Shown one piece after another: positions 26,816 through 35,460 of a DNA stretch of 64,000 nucleotides; position 1 is the stretch's first letter, and each line of letters begins with the position of its first letter. Made by a program: the position numbers and the translations under genes. The notes beneath the pieces are model-generated. The model had not been told where the DNA came from and did not search any database. It saw only the letters and a list, made by a program, of their open reading frames with translations. The DNA comes from Geodermatophilus amargosae. Lineage in GTDB: Bacteria > Actinomycetota > Actinomycetes > Mycobacteriales > Geodermatophilaceae. The DNA is taken from positions 62,001 through 126,000 of the forward strand of contig NZ_FPBA01000010.1 in NCBI RefSeq assembly GCF_900116515.1. The letters are read 5' to 3'.

Positions 26816-27748
26816 GTGACCCGAAGCGTCCGCGAGCTGCTCGCCTCGTCGCGGCCCACCTGGTCGTTCGAGTTCTTCCCTGCCAAGACGCCCGAGGGCG
26901 AGGCGCAGCTGTGGACGGCGCTGCGCCAGCTCGAGCGGCTGCGGCCGTCGTTCGTCTCGGTCACCTACGGCGCCGGCGGCTCCACCCGCGAGGGCACCGT
27001 CGCCGTCACCGAGCGGATCGCCGCCGAGACCACGATGACCCCGCTGGCGCACCTGACCGCCGTCGACCACTCGATCGCCGAGCTGCGGCACGTGGTGAGC
27101 CGGATGGCCGCCGCCGGCGTGCGCAACCTGCTGGCGCTGCGCGGGGACCCGCCCGGTGCCGACCCGCAGGCCGACTGGGTCAAGCACCCCGAGGGGCTGG
27201 AGTACGCCTCCGAGCTGGTCGAGCTGATCCGCTCGATGGGCGACTTCTCCGTGGGCGTCGCGGCGTTCCCCGAGCGGCACCCGCGCTCACCGGACTTCGA
27301 GACCGACGTCGCGATGTTCGTGCGCAAGTGTCGCGCCGGCGCCGACTTCGCGGTCACGCAGATGTTCTTCCGCGTCGAGGACTACCTGCGGCTGCGCGAC
27401 CGGGTGGCCGCCCGCGGCTGCGACGTCCCGCTGATCGCCGGGGTGATGCCGGTGACCAACGCCCGGCAGATCACCCGCATCGTGCAGCTGTCGGGCCAGG
27501 CGTTCCCCGAGGAGCTGGCCGCGCGGTTCGCCGAGCTCGACGGCGACCGGCCCGAGGACAAGGCGGCCGTGCGCGCCTACGGCGTCGAGGTGGCGACGGA
27601 GATGTGCCGGCGGCTGCTGGACGAGGGCGTGCCCGGCATCCACTTCATCACCATGAACCGGTCGACGGCGACCCGTGAGGTGTTCCTGAACCTCACCGAC
27701 GCCGACACCGGCACGTCGGTCCCCTCCACGCTGGCCGCGACCTCCTAG
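26816..27748 (+). CDS. metF: Methylenetetrahydrofolate reductase
   Basis: A 310-aa TIM-barrel reductase converting 5,10-methylene- to 5-methyl-tetrahydrofolate for methionine synthesis. Motifs are [13 protein letters not shown] (catalytic Glu), [25 protein letters not shown], and [13 protein letters not shown]. The sequence matches the canonical MetF pattern. Its position next to idsA2 matches M. tuberculosis Rv2172c. Start GTG is near-leaderless. The stop TAG shares the palindrome CTAG with the stop of the convergent neighbour. It depends on the methylene-THF made by GlyA. Confidence 0.93.
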   Translation: MTRSVRELLASSRPTWSFEFFPAKTPEGEAQLWTALRQLERLRPSFVSVTYGAGGSTREGTVAVTERIAAETTMTPLAHLTAVDHSIAELRHVVSRMAAAGVRNLLALRGDPPGADPQADWVKHPEGLEYASELVELIRSMGDFSVGVAAFPERHPRSPDFETDVAMFVRKCRAGADFAVTQMFFRVEDYLRLRDRVAARGCDVPLIAGVMPVTNARQITRIVQLSGQAFPEELAARFAELDGDRPEDKAAVRAYGVEVATEMCRRLLDEGVPGIHFITMNRSTATREVFLNLTDADTGTSVPSTLAATS

Positions 27749-28386
27749 ACGGTCACCGGGCGGCCGGGCTCGAGCAGCTCGGCCGTCCGCCGCGCGGCCT
27801 TCCGCAGCCCCTCGCGCTCGGCCGCATAGCCGCCCAGGACGCCGACGACCGGCAGCTGGGACAGCGCCCGCGCGCCGAGACGCCCCTTCGGGCGGGCGTC
27901 GAGCGCCTCGTCGATGCGGCTGAGCAGCCGGGCGGCCCGCCACACGGTGCGCGCCGCGCCGGCCAGGCCCGCCCGCTGCTCGCGCGCGCCGAAGGCGGCC
28001 TCGGCGTAGCTGCCGCGGACCCGCTCCAGCAGCGGGCGGACCCGCTCGACCGGCAGGTCGCGGTCCAGCAGCACCGTCGACAGCAGTGACACCCGCTCGG
28101 CCGGGTCGGTGACGCCGTGCTCGCCGGCCACGCCGAGCACCACCAGCGACTGCACCGCCGTCCCGACGGTGTTCTGCAGCGGGAGCAGGTCGGCAAGCCG
28201 GCCGGCCAGCCGCGGCAGGCCGCCCGCGACGGCACCCACCTGCGCGGCCCGCTGTGCCCACCAGTCGTCCCGTGCGGCGGCCGGCATCTCCGGCGGGCGG
28301 CCCAGCCGCCGCACGAGGGGCGAGGTGAGCCGGTCGAGCCGGCGCAGGACGTCGACGACGACGGCGTCACTGAGGGGAGGTGCCAT
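27745..28386 (-). CDS. Uncharacterised helical protein
   Basis: A 213-aa protein that I do not recognise. It is mostly helical and amphipathic, with a mildly hydrophobic centre ([17 protein letters not shown]) that resembles EcsC-like or membrane-peripheral proteins, and Arg-rich helices towards the C-terminus. It has no signal peptide. The ATG at 28386 was chosen over a GTG 9 nt upstream. It is convergent with metF (shared CTAG stop) and divergent from the RseB-like protein; a 19-bp perfect inverted repeat lies in the divergent promoter region. Confidence 0.65.
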   Translation of the reverse strand: MAPPLSDAVVVDVLRRLDRLTSPLVRRLGRPPEMPAAARDDWWAQRAAQVGAVAGGLPRLAGRLADLLPLQNTVGTAVQSLVVLGVAGEHGVTDPAERVSLLSTVLLDRDLPVERVRPLLERVRGSYAEAAFGAREQRAGLAGAARTVWRAARLLSRIDEALDARPKGRLGARALSQLPVVGVLGGYAAEREGLRKAARRTAELLEPGRPVTV

Positions 28387-28411
28387 GCCGGACACCTACC
28401 CGCCGGATCCC

Positions 28412-28480
28412 GGGTGATCACCTCCCGTCCCGGGTGGTCGCGGCACGACGGGGACCACCGTGGACGGGAGGTGATCACCC
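28412..28480. repeat. Perfect 19-bp inverted repeat between divergent genes
   Basis: GGGTGATCACCTCCCGTCC (28412-28430) is repeated in perfect inversion at 28462-28480; an inner GGTGGTC/GACCACC pair (28433-28439 and 28453-28459) extends the stem. The sequence lies between two divergent starts, so it is not a terminator between convergent genes. Each arm also contains the 8-bp palindrome GTGATCAC. Confidence 0.9.
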
Positions 28481-28504
28481 GCAGCCGGGCTCGCGCGGCG
28501 CTCG

Positions 28505-28510
28505 TACCGT
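28505..28510 (+). promoter_or_regulatory. -10 element (TACCGT) of a leaderless promoter
   Basis: TACCGT ends 7 nt before the ATG of the secreted protein gene, with no ribosome site. Confidence 0.5.
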
Positions 28511-28517
28511 GTCGGCC

Positions 28518-29642
28518 ATGGCCGCACGCGGGTACGGGCGGGCCCGCCGCTGGTCGGTCGTGGTCGCGCTGGTCGCCGTCCTCGCGTCGCTGCCCGCGCT
28601 CGTGGGCGCGCTGCCGGCCGACGACGCCGACGTGGGCGCCGCCGAGCTGCGCGCGGCCGTCCTCGCCAGCGGCGGCGTCGGGTTCTCCGGTTACGCGGTC
28701 TCGGCCGGCGGGCTGGCGCTCCCGGTGGGCGACCAGCTCCCCGCCGTCGCCGACCTGCTCAGCGACCGCAGCTTGCTGCGGGTCTGGTGGCGGGGCCCCG
28801 ACGAGCACCGCGTCGACGTCGTGTCCGCGGCGGGGGAGACCGGCGTGCACGTCGACGCGGGCGGCACGTGGACGTGGGAGTACGAGTCGGCCACCGCCAC
28901 CCGTACGGCACCGGCCGCGCTCACGCTGCCCGCCCCACCCGACCTGGTGCCCGCGAGCCTGGGCCGGCGGCTGCTGTCGGAGGCCGCCGACGACGAGCTG
29001 TCGCGCATCGGCGCCCGCCGGGTGGCCGGTCGCGATGCGCTCGGCCTGCGGCTGGTGCCCGCCGCGCCCGCCGCCTCGGTGGCCCGCGTCGACGTCTGGG
29101 CCGACGCCGCCACCGGCCTGCCGCTGGCCGTCGAGGTGGTGGCCGTCGAGGAGGTGGGCGGGGACGCGTCCCTGCCCGCCCTGGACACCCGGTTCCTCGA
29201 CCTCGACCTCACCGTCCCGCCGGCGGGCGTCATCGCCTTCACCCCGCCGGCCGACGCGCGGGTCGGGACCGGCGAGGACCCCGCGGGCCTGCTGCGGGAG
29301 GCGGCCGACCGGGAGCTGTCGCCGGTCCGGCTCCCCGTCGAGCTGGCCGGCCTCGGCCGCCGCGACGTGGCCGGGGCGCCGGCCGCGGTCGGCCTCTACG
29401 GCAGCGGGGTGACGCTGCTGGCCGTGGCCCCCGTGCCCGGCCGGCTGGCCGCGGGGCTGCGCTCGACGCTGACCGCCGCGCCCGACGCGGTCACCGACGA
29501 GCTCGGCACCCGGGTCGCCGCCGGCCCGCTCGGGCTCATGCTGGTCGAGCCCCCGCGCAGTGGCGCGTACGTCCTCACCGGCACGGTCACCCTCGACGCG
29601 CTCGCCGACGCCGCGGCCGCGCTGCCCGGGATGACGTCGTGA
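28518..29642 (+). CDS. Exported LolA/RseB-like protein
   Basis: 374 aa. An N-terminal signal or anchor helix (RWSVVVALVAVLASLPALVGA) is followed by an extracytoplasmic region with the feel of the LolA/RseB fold: a first half of beta strands (LRVWWRGPDEHRVDVV, GTWTWEYES) and a C-terminal half starting around residue 250. No lipobox Cys was seen. The gene overlaps the ABC transporter ATPase as GTGA, so the three genes (exported protein, ATPase, permease) form an operon. It may present or chaperone a lipidic or peptide substrate for the transporter. That role is inferred from context. Confidence 0.7.
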   Translation: MAARGYGRARRWSVVVALVAVLASLPALVGALPADDADVGAAELRAAVLASGGVGFSGYAVSAGGLALPVGDQLPAVADLLSDRSLLRVWWRGPDEHRVDVVSAAGETGVHVDAGGTWTWEYESATATRTAPAALTLPAPPDLVPASLGRRLLSEAADDELSRIGARRVAGRDALGLRLVPAAPAASVARVDVWADAATGLPLAVEVVAVEEVGGDASLPALDTRFLDLDLTVPPAGVIAFTPPADARVGTGEDPAGLLREAADRELSPVRLPVELAGLGRRDVAGAPAAVGLYGSGVTLLAVAPVPGRLAAGLRSTLTAAPDAVTDELGTRVAAGPLGLMLVEPPRSGAYVLTGTVTLDALADAAAALPGMTS

Positions 29643-30556
29643 CCTCGGTGATCGTCACGCGGGGGCTGGTCAAGCAGTACGGCCGGGTGCGCGCGGTGGA
29701 CGGGATCGACCTCGACGTCCGCGCGGGCGACGTCTACGGCTTCCTCGGCGCCAACGGCTCGGGCAAGACGACGACGGTGCGCATGCTGCTCGGCCTGGTG
29801 CTGCCCACCCGCGGGGAGGTCGAGCTGCTGGGCGGGCGGATGCCGCGGGCCGGCCGGCGGGTGCTGCCGCGCGTGGGCGCGCTCATCGAGGGACCGGCGC
29901 ACCACCAGCACCTGTCCGGCGCGGCCAACCTGGCGCTGCTCGACGCCGCCGGGCCGGGCGGGTCGCGCCGCACGCGGAAGCACCGGATCGCCGAGGTGCT
30001 CGACCAGGTGGGCCTGGGCGGCGTGGGGCGGCGGAAGGTCGGCGCCTACTCCCTCGGCATGCGCCAGCGCCTCGGGCTGGCGGGGGCGCTGCTGCGGCGG
30101 CCGGAGCTGCTGGTCCTCGACGAGCCGACCAACGGCCTGGACCCCCAGGGCATCGCCGAGGTCCGGGAGCTGCTGCTGGACCTGCACCGCGGCGGGACGA
30201 CGGTGTTCCTGTCCAGCCACCTGCTGGCCGAGGTCGAGCAGCTGTGCAGCCGGGTGGGCGTGCTCGACCGCGGGCGGCTGGTGCTCCAGGACGGCATGGC
30301 GCACCTGACCGCGCCCACCGGCGCCACCGTCGTCGACACCCCGGCGCCCGAGCGGGTGCGGTCGGTGCTCGACGGGCGGGTGCTGGGGACCTCCGGCGAG
30401 CGGGTGGTGGTGCGCGGGACCGACCCGGCGGAGGTCAACGCGCTGCTGGTCGGCGCGGGCGTGCCGGTGACCGGCCTGGCGCTCCAGCGGCCCACGCTCG
30501 AGGAGGTGGTGCTCGCCGCCGCGGGCACCAGCGCCGACCGGGTGGAGCGGGCGTGA
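29639..30556 (+). CDS. ABC exporter ATP-binding protein
   Basis: 305 aa. Walker A is GANGSGKTT, the signature is YSLGMRQRLGLAGALLRRPE, Walker B is LLVLDEPTNGLDPQG, and the switch His is in LSSHLLAEVEQLC. This is the CcmA/drug-type exporter subfamily (DUF4162-like C-terminal extension). The GTG overlaps the upstream stop and its own stop overlaps the permease start, both as GTGA. Probably dimerises to power the membrane protein encoded next. Confidence 0.93.
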   Translation: MTSVIVTRGLVKQYGRVRAVDGIDLDVRAGDVYGFLGANGSGKTTTVRMLLGLVLPTRGEVELLGGRMPRAGRRVLPRVGALIEGPAHHQHLSGAANLALLDAAGPGGSRRTRKHRIAEVLDQVGLGGVGRRKVGAYSLGMRQRLGLAGALLRRPELLVLDEPTNGLDPQGIAEVRELLLDLHRGGTTVFLSSHLLAEVEQLCSRVGVLDRGRLVLQDGMAHLTAPTGATVVDTPAPERVRSVLDGRVLGTSGERVVVRGTDPAEVNALLVGAGVPVTGLALQRPTLEEVVLAAAGTSADRVERA

Positions 30557-31380
30557 TCGGGGTCGAGCTGTCGAAGATGTTCCGCCGGCCGCGGACCTGG
30601 GCGACGATCGCCGTCCTGAACGCGCTGCCGGTGCTGGTCGCGGTGCTGCTGCAGCTCACCGACCTCGCGCCGCGGCCGGGCGAGGGGCCGCCGTTCCTGT
30701 CGGCGGTGCTCACCAACGGTCAGCTCTTCCCCCTGGCGGCGCTGGCCATCGTGCTGCCGCTGTTCCTGCCGATCGCCGTCGCGGTGGTCAGCGGGGACGC
30801 CGTCGCGGGGGAGGCCCAGGCCGGGACGCTGCGCTACCTGCTTGCCCGTCCGGCCGGCCGCACCCGGCTGCTGGTGGCCAAGCTGGTCGCGGTGCTCGCC
30901 TTCGTGCTCGTCACCGTGGTGGTGGTGGCCGTCGTCGGCTACCTGGTGGGCACGCTGCTGTTCGACGCCCAGCCGGTGACGTCCGGGACGTCGGGGGCGG
31001 GGACCTCGATGTCGGGGACGCCGCTCACCCCGGAGGAGCTGGCCCGCCGGACGCTGTTGGCCATCGGCTACGTCGCCGTCTCGATGCTCGGCGTCGCGGC
31101 GTTCGGGCTGTTCTTCTCCACGCTCACCGACTCACCGCTGGCCGCCGCGCTCGGCGCGCTGGCGGTGCTGGTGACCTCCTCGCTGCTGTTCACCCTCGAC
31201 GCCGCCTCGCCGATCGCGCCGTACCTGCCCACGCGGTACTGGCTGGCGTTCGTCGACCTGTTCCGCGACCCGGTCCTGTGGCGCGACGTCGTCCGGGGGC
31301 TGGCGCTGCAGGGCGTCTACGTCGGGGTGCTGCTGACCGCCGCGTGGGCGAACTTCGCCACCAAGGACGTCACGAGCTGA
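30553..31380 (+). CDS. ABC-2 type permease
   Basis: A 275-aa integral membrane protein with six predicted helices. The pattern EAQAGTLRYLLARPAGRTRLLVAKL is the cytosolic coupling region typical of ABC-2 exporters of the NosY/drug class. A Gly/Ser/Thr-rich loop at about residues 140-155 (TSGTSGAGTSMSGT) is probably external. The 3' end overlaps by 11 bp the end of the convergent XRE regulator gene. The substrate is unknown. Confidence 0.88.
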   Translation: MIGVELSKMFRRPRTWATIAVLNALPVLVAVLLQLTDLAPRPGEGPPFLSAVLTNGQLFPLAALAIVLPLFLPIAVAVVSGDAVAGEAQAGTLRYLLARPAGRTRLLVAKLVAVLAFVLVTVVVVAVVGYLVGTLLFDAQPVTSGTSGAGTSMSGTPLTPEELARRTLLAIGYVAVSMLGVAAFGLFFSTLTDSPLAAALGALAVLVTSSLLFTLDAASPIAPYLPTRYWLAFVDLFRDPVLWRDVVRGLALQGVYVGVLLTAAWANFATKDVTS

Positions 31381-32218
31381 ACGCCTGCTCGCCGATCACC
31401 GACAGCAGGGCGAGCTTCTCGGCGCTCCCGCTGCCCGGCGCCGCGGTGAGCACCAGCAGCACCTGGGCCTGGTTCTCGGTGAACAGCGCCTGGCAGTCGA
31501 CGTCGATCTCGCCGAGCTCCGGGTGCACCAGCGTCTTGGCGTCGTCGAACCGGCGGGCCACCTCGTGCTGCTCCCACACGGCGGCGAACTCGGCGCTCCC
31601 GGCCAGCAGCCGGCGCACGATCTCCGCTGCCCGGGGGTCAGTCCCTCCCGCGCTCAGCGCCGCCCGCAGACCGGCCGCCTGCAGCCGGCTCTGGTGGGCG
31701 TGGTCGCGCCCGGGGTACCTGCTGCGGGCGCCGGGGTCGGTGAACCAGCGGTAGAAGGCGCTGCGGGCCAGGCCGGTGTAGCGGGTCGCGTCGCCGAGCA
31801 GGGCGGTGGCCAGGCGGTTCTGCAGCAGCGTGTCGCCGAGGTCGGGGAGCACCAGCGCCGGGGTGTCGGCCAGCCGGTCGAAGACCCGCTGCAGCGCCGG
31901 CGCCACGTGCTCGGAGCGGCGCACCCGCAGCGGCGCGGAGTGACCGGCGAGCCGGAACAGGTGGTCGCGCTCGTCGAGGGTCAGCCGCAGCGCCCGGGCG
32001 ATCGCCGTCAGCATCTGCGCCGACGGCTGCGGGCCGCGCTGCTGCTCCAGCCGCGTCCAGTAGTCCGCCGACATCCCGACCAGCGCGGCCACCTCCTCGC
32101 GGCGCAGGCCGCTGGTCCGCCGGCGCGGCCCGGCGACCAGGCCGACGTCGGCCGGGCGCAGCGCCTCGCGGCGGCGGCGGAGGAAGTCGGCGAGCAGGGC
32201 GCGGTCCACGCCGGTCAT
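31370..32218 (-). CDS. XRE-family regulator with MmyB-like ligand domain
   Basis: 282 aa. The N-terminal helix-turn-helix covers about residues 35-65 (RREEVAALVGMSADYWTRLE). A larger C-terminal domain of the MmyB-like type (LVLPDLGDTLLQNRLATAL, AEIVRRLLAGSAEFAAVWEQHEV is the core pattern in two parts) is often a fatty-acid-binding pocket. It is divergent from the SDR gene at 32333, and this family usually controls the adjacent divergent dehydrogenase, so that gene is its likely target. Confidence 0.88.
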   Translation of the reverse strand: MTGVDRALLADFLRRRREALRPADVGLVAGPRRRTSGLRREEVAALVGMSADYWTRLEQQRGPQPSAQMLTAIARALRLTLDERDHLFRLAGHSAPLRVRRSEHVAPALQRVFDRLADTPALVLPDLGDTLLQNRLATALLGDATRYTGLARSAFYRWFTDPGARSRYPGRDHAHQSRLQAAGLRAALSAGGTDPRAAEIVRRLLAGSAEFAAVWEQHEVARRFDDAKTLVHPELGEIDVDCQALFTENQAQVLLVLTAAPGSGSAEKLALLSVIGEQAFSS

Positions 32219-32332
32219 CCTCGCCGCCGCGCGCCGGCCCATCCAGGGACCGCCGGTCCCCGGACACGTGCTCTCTGCCGCGCGGGCGCCGGCCGCCGCA
32301 GGGTGGGGACACCGACACCACAGGGAGGATCC

Positions 32333-33082
32333 ATGGACACCAGCGGGAAGACCGTGCTCGTCGCCGGCGGCACCTCGGGCATCGGCCTGGGCCTGGCGCT
32401 GCGTCTGCAGGCGGCCGGGAGCACCGTCGTCGTCGCGGGGCGGCGTCAGGAGGAGCTCGACCGGATCGCGGGGGAGCACCCCGGCATCGGGACGGCGGTG
32501 CTCGACGTCACCGACCCGGCCTCGATCACCGCGTGCGCAGCCGCCGTGACGGCTGCGTACCCGGAGCTCGACGTCCTGGTCGCGATGGCCGGGATCATGC
32601 TGCCCGAGGACCTGCGCGACCCGGCGCACCTGAACACCGCCGAGCGGACGGTGGCCACCAACCTGCTCGGCCCGATGCGGCTGGTCTCGGCGTTCCTGCC
32701 GCACCTGCTGCAGCGCCCCGACGCCGCCGTCGTCACGGTGTCCTCGGGGCTGGCGTTCGTGCCGCTGCCGGCCACGCCGACCTACAGCGCGACGAAGGCG
32801 GCGGTCCACTCGTGGACGCAGAGCCTGCGGGTGCAGCTGGCCGGCACCTCCGTGCAGGTCCTCGAGCTGGTGCCGCCGGCGGTGCGGACCTCGCTGATGG
32901 GCCAGGACGCCGCGGGCGCCGGGATGCCGCTGGAGGACTACCTCGACGGCGCTCTGCGCGCCCTGCGCGAGCAGCCCGACGCGACCGAGGTGCGCGTGCC
33001 GGAGGTCGAGTTCCTGCGGTGGGCCGAGGTCCGCGGCACCCACGACGAGGTGCTGGCGGCGCTCAGCTCCCGGGCCCGCTGA
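32333..33082 (+). CDS. Short-chain dehydrogenase/reductase (DltE-like)
   Basis: A 249-aa Rossmann-fold oxidoreductase. The cofactor loop is VAGGTSGIGLGLAL, with RR after strand 2 (VVAGRRQEE), favouring NADP(H). The catalytic Ser is in VTVSSGLAFVP and Tyr/Lys in YSATKAAVHSW. It resembles the DltE/YwnC group. ATG at 32333 has CAGGGAGG upstream. It is probably controlled by the divergent XRE regulator. Its 3' end overlaps by 20 bp the convergent maleylpyruvate isomerase-like gene. The substrate is unknown. Confidence 0.9.
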   Translation: MDTSGKTVLVAGGTSGIGLGLALRLQAAGSTVVVAGRRQEELDRIAGEHPGIGTAVLDVTDPASITACAAAVTAAYPELDVLVAMAGIMLPEDLRDPAHLNTAERTVATNLLGPMRLVSAFLPHLLQRPDAAVVTVSSGLAFVPLPATPTYSATKAAVHSWTQSLRVQLAGTSVQVLELVPPAVRTSLMGQDAAGAGMPLEDYLDGALRALREQPDATEVRVPEVEFLRWAEVRGTHDEVLAALSSRAR

Positions 33083-33635
33083 CGCCGGGCGCCACGGGGA
33101 GCGCCGCGGGCCGCCGGCCGAGGAAGGCCACCAGGCGGTCCTCTGCCGGCGCGGTCGCGGGCAGGTCGACCGGCGCGGCGAACAGGTGCGGCCGCACCCC
33201 GTCGGGCAGCGACGACGTCGCGACGGCGAGCAGGTCGGCGGCCAGGCCGGGCGGCACGGGGCGGGTGGAGCCGCAGGCCCGTGCCACGTCCCAGCCGTGC
33301 GCGGCCACCTCCACGGCGCCGGCCCGTGCCGCCGCGCCGGCCCCGTCGTCCCCGGCCGACGTGACGGCGTCGAGCAGGGCCAGCAGGCGGGCCCGGGCGA
33401 CGGCGGCCGGGTCGGCGTCGCCCGCCCTGGGCGGGTCCGGGAGTGCGAGCTCCCCGCCGCGGGCGAGGGCCGTCAGGCCGTCGGCGGAGTCGGCCAGGTG
33501 CAGCAGCAGCGCGCGCAGGTCCCAGCCGGCGCAGGGGGTCGGCCGGTCGAGGTCGGTGACCTCCGCGAGGGCCTCCAGCGCGTAGCCGGCGGCGCGGGCG
33601 AACAGCGCGACGTCGCCGGCCGGGCCGGGGCTCAT
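33063..33635 (-). CDS. Mycothiol-dependent DinB-like protein (TIGR03086 type)
   Basis: A 190-aa four-helix-bundle protein of the maleylpyruvate isomerase-like/DinB_2 superfamily. The N-terminal signature TPCAGWDLRALLLHLADSADG carries a metal-site His, and a second conserved patch EVAAHGWDVARACG supplies more ligands. Such proteins use mycothiol as thiol cofactor; the reaction here is unknown. The ATG overlaps the stop of the ArsR-SRPBCC gene as ATGA, so both are co-expressed and presumably act in one stress or detoxification response. Confidence 0.85.
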   Translation of the reverse strand: MSPGPAGDVALFARAAGYALEALAEVTDLDRPTPCAGWDLRALLLHLADSADGLTALARGGELALPDPPRAGDADPAAVARARLLALLDAVTSAGDDGAGAAARAGAVEVAAHGWDVARACGSTRPVPPGLAADLLAVATSSLPDGVRPHLFAAPVDLPATAPAEDRLVAFLGRRPAALPVAPGVSGPGS

Positions 33636-34513
33636 GCCCGCACCGGCATCGCCCACGGCTCCTCGGGCAGCACCTCGCCGGTCTCCAGCAGCGACTTGAG
33701 GTTGGCGAGGACGGCCGGCCAGCCCAGCGAGATCTCGCGCAGCGCCTGGCCGTCGGCGAGGTTCTCGTGGGTGACGGTCAGCCGCACGATGCCGCCGTGC
33801 TGCTCGACCAGGAAGGTGACGACCGAGGCGCCGCCCGGCGGCTCCTCGCCGCCGGGGTCACCGAAGGTCATCACCAGCCGGTGCGGCGGGTCGGCCTCCA
33901 GCACCCGGCCGCCGGCGTCCACCTCGCCCGACCCGTCGGTGCGGCGGTGCTCCCAGCGGCTGCCGGGCTGCCAGTCGGACACGTTGCTGTGCCCCCAGTA
34001 GCGGGCGGTGAGGTCGGCGTCGGTGAGGGCCTGCCACACCTGCTGGGCATCGGCGCGGACGTAGGTGACGTAGACGTAGGTGGGGACGGTCTCAGCGTCG
34101 GCGTTCTCGGATTCGGTGCTCCCGGATTCGGTGCTCCCGGACACGGTCTTCCCGGACACGGTCTTCTCGGACACGGTCTTCTCGGACATGGCGCGCTCCT
34201 CTGCTGCGTCGCGGATGGCGGCCAGCGCCTGCAGGCGGGGCCGGTCGAACGGAGAGATCCAGCGCTCCCCGATCCCGGAGATCGCCGCCGGGTTGAGGAA
34301 GTGCAGCCGCTCGCGTCCGCGGCGGACCACGGTGACCAGGCCGGCGCCGACGAGGACGTCGAGGTGCTGGGTGGCCGACTGCCGGGCCATGCCCAGGCGC
34401 GCGCACAGCTCGCCGAGGGTCTGCCCGTCCTGCTCGCGCAGCCGGTCGAGGAGCAGCCGGCGCGTGCGGTCGGCCAGGGCCTTGAAGACCGCGTCGACGT
34501 CCGGTGCGTCCAC
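33632..34513 (-). CDS. ArsR-type regulator fused to an AHSA1/SRPBCC domain
   Basis: 293 aa. An ArsR winged helix occupies about residues 1-95 (ALADRTRRLLLDRL, TLGELCARLGMARQSATQHL). A linker of 15-bp-encoded repeats (SEKTV SEKTV SGKTV SGSTE SGSTE) follows, then an Aha1-type SRPBCC domain (YVYVTYVRADAQQVWQALTD, YWGHSNVSDWQPGS). Elsewhere these are two adjacent genes; here they are one frame. In-frame ATGs lie upstream (34543, 34525), but the promoter geometry puts the transcript start at GTG 34513. It is coupled to the DinB-like protein. It probably represses its own promoter through the palindrome there and senses a ligand in the SRPBCC cavity. Confidence 0.82.
   Translation of the reverse strand: MDAPDVDAVFKALADRTRRLLLDRLREQDGQTLGELCARLGMARQSATQHLDVLVGAGLVTVVRRGRERLHFLNPAAISGIGERWISPFDRPRLQALAAIRDAAEERAMSEKTVSEKTVSGKTVSGSTESGSTESENADAETVPTYVYVTYVRADAQQVWQALTDADLTARYWGHSNVSDWQPGSRWEHRRTDGSGEVDAGGRVLEADPPHRLVMTFGDPGGEEPPGGASVVTFLVEQHGGIVRLTVTHENLADGQALREISLGWPAVLANLKSLLETGEVLPEEPWAMPVRA
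34102..34190 (-). repeat. 15-bp in-frame linker repeats
   Basis: About six 15-bp units in two sub-types encode the SEKTV/SGKTV and SGSTE repeats joining the ArsR and SRPBCC domains. The units preserve frame and look like recent duplications. Confidence 0.85.
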
Positions 34514-34520
34514 GCCTCGG

Positions 34521-34550
34521 ATCATGCAGGTGTTTGCCTGCATGTGTCAA
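34521..34550 (-). promoter_or_regulatory. Autoregulatory promoter-operator of the ArsR fusion
   Basis: On the minus strand a -35 TTGACA (34545-34550) and a -10 CATGAT (34521-34526) are separated by 18 nt. The perfect palindrome ATGCAGG-N6-CCTGCAT (34524-34543) fills the spacer and overlaps the -10. The GTG start follows 7 nt after the -10. A bound ArsR dimer would block RNA polymerase. Confidence 0.75.
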
Positions 34551-34582
34551 CGCACCTGCCGATGAGGTCCCCGCAGGAGCGC

Positions 34583-35392
34583 TCAGCCGCCGAGACGGGC
34601 GCAGTCGGCCGCCCCCAGCGGCACCGGGTCGCCCGCGGCGAGCTGCGCCAGCACGATCGCCTGCACCAGCGGGTCGCGCGGCAGGTCGCCGTGGCCGACC
34701 TGCGCCGTCGAGCACACCGACTGCACCTCGAGGTTCAGCGCGCCGTCGAGGCGGGCGGAGTCCGGCGGGGTCACCGTCTCGTCCTGCCTCGTCCACACCG
34801 ACACCCACGTCGGGCCGGCCGGTGTCTCGTCGCCGTCGTTGAGGCCGGCGAGCAGGTCGCTGGCGGTGGCCAGCTGCCGGCACGCTTCGGGGCACTGGCC
34901 CGGAGCGACGCCGGCGGCGAGGTCGGCCAGCGTCGTCCCGTGGTGCGGCGAGCCCAGCGTCAGCACCCGCCGGGCGAGGCCCGCCCCGCCGTCGGCGATC
35001 CACAGCCGCGCGACGACGCCCCCGGCCGAGTAGCCGACGACGTCGACGCTGCCGGCTCCCGTCCGCTCCAGCGCGGCGCCGGCGGCGGCGTCCAGCGCGT
35101 CGGCCGCGGCCGCGAGGTCGCCGGTGCCGTTGGCGGGCAGCGCGACCAGCGTGACGTCGCGGCCCGCGGCGGTCAGCCGGTCGGCCAGCCCGCGCAGCGA
35201 GCCGGTGCCGCCGCCGTAGCCCGGCACGAGCAGCACCGGGCCGGGCTCCTCCTGCGACACCGGCGCGGCCGGGCCCGGGGCGTCGTCGCGGGTGACCAGC
35301 ACCAGGAGGACCGCGGCGAGGGCGGCGACGACCAGGAGGGCCAGCGCGGCGAGGACCAGGCGGCGGCGGGCGGGGGCGAGGCCGGCGAGCAC
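34583..35392 (-). CDS. Membrane-anchored alpha/beta-hydrolase (lipase/esterase)
   Basis: A 269-aa protein with an N-terminal anchor or signal helix (LVLAALALLVVAALAAVLLVL) and an extracytoplasmic hydrolase domain. The oxyanion strand is VLLVPGYGGGTGSLRGL, the nucleophile elbow GYSAGG, the acid probably the Asp in RQDETVTPP and the His in GHGDLP. The pattern LGSPHHGTTLADL is typical of actinobacterial triacylglycerol lipases. Four Cys residues could form disulfides outside the cell. The substrate is likely a lipid ester. The GTG start at 35392 is the only reasonable one. Confidence 0.85.
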   Translation of the reverse strand: MLAGLAPARRRLVLAALALLVVAALAAVLLVLVTRDDAPGPAAPVSQEEPGPVLLVPGYGGGTGSLRGLADRLTAAGRDVTLVALPANGTGDLAAAADALDAAAGAALERTGAGSVDVVGYSAGGVVARLWIADGGAGLARRVLTLGSPHHGTTLADLAAGVAPGQCPEACRQLATASDLLAGLNDGDETPAGPTWVSVWTRQDETVTPPDSARLDGALNLEVQSVCSTAQVGHGDLPRDPLVQAIVLAQLAAGDPVPLGAADCARLGG

Positions 35393-35460
35393 CTCCCCAC
35401 TGTCCCCGGTCTGGCCGCGGCGGGGCCGGGCTGGTGGACTGCCCGCGTGCCGAGGACGCC

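Noticed and set aside
28412-28480. Rho-independent terminator
   Set aside because: It lies between two divergent gene starts, where no transcript of an annotated gene should end.
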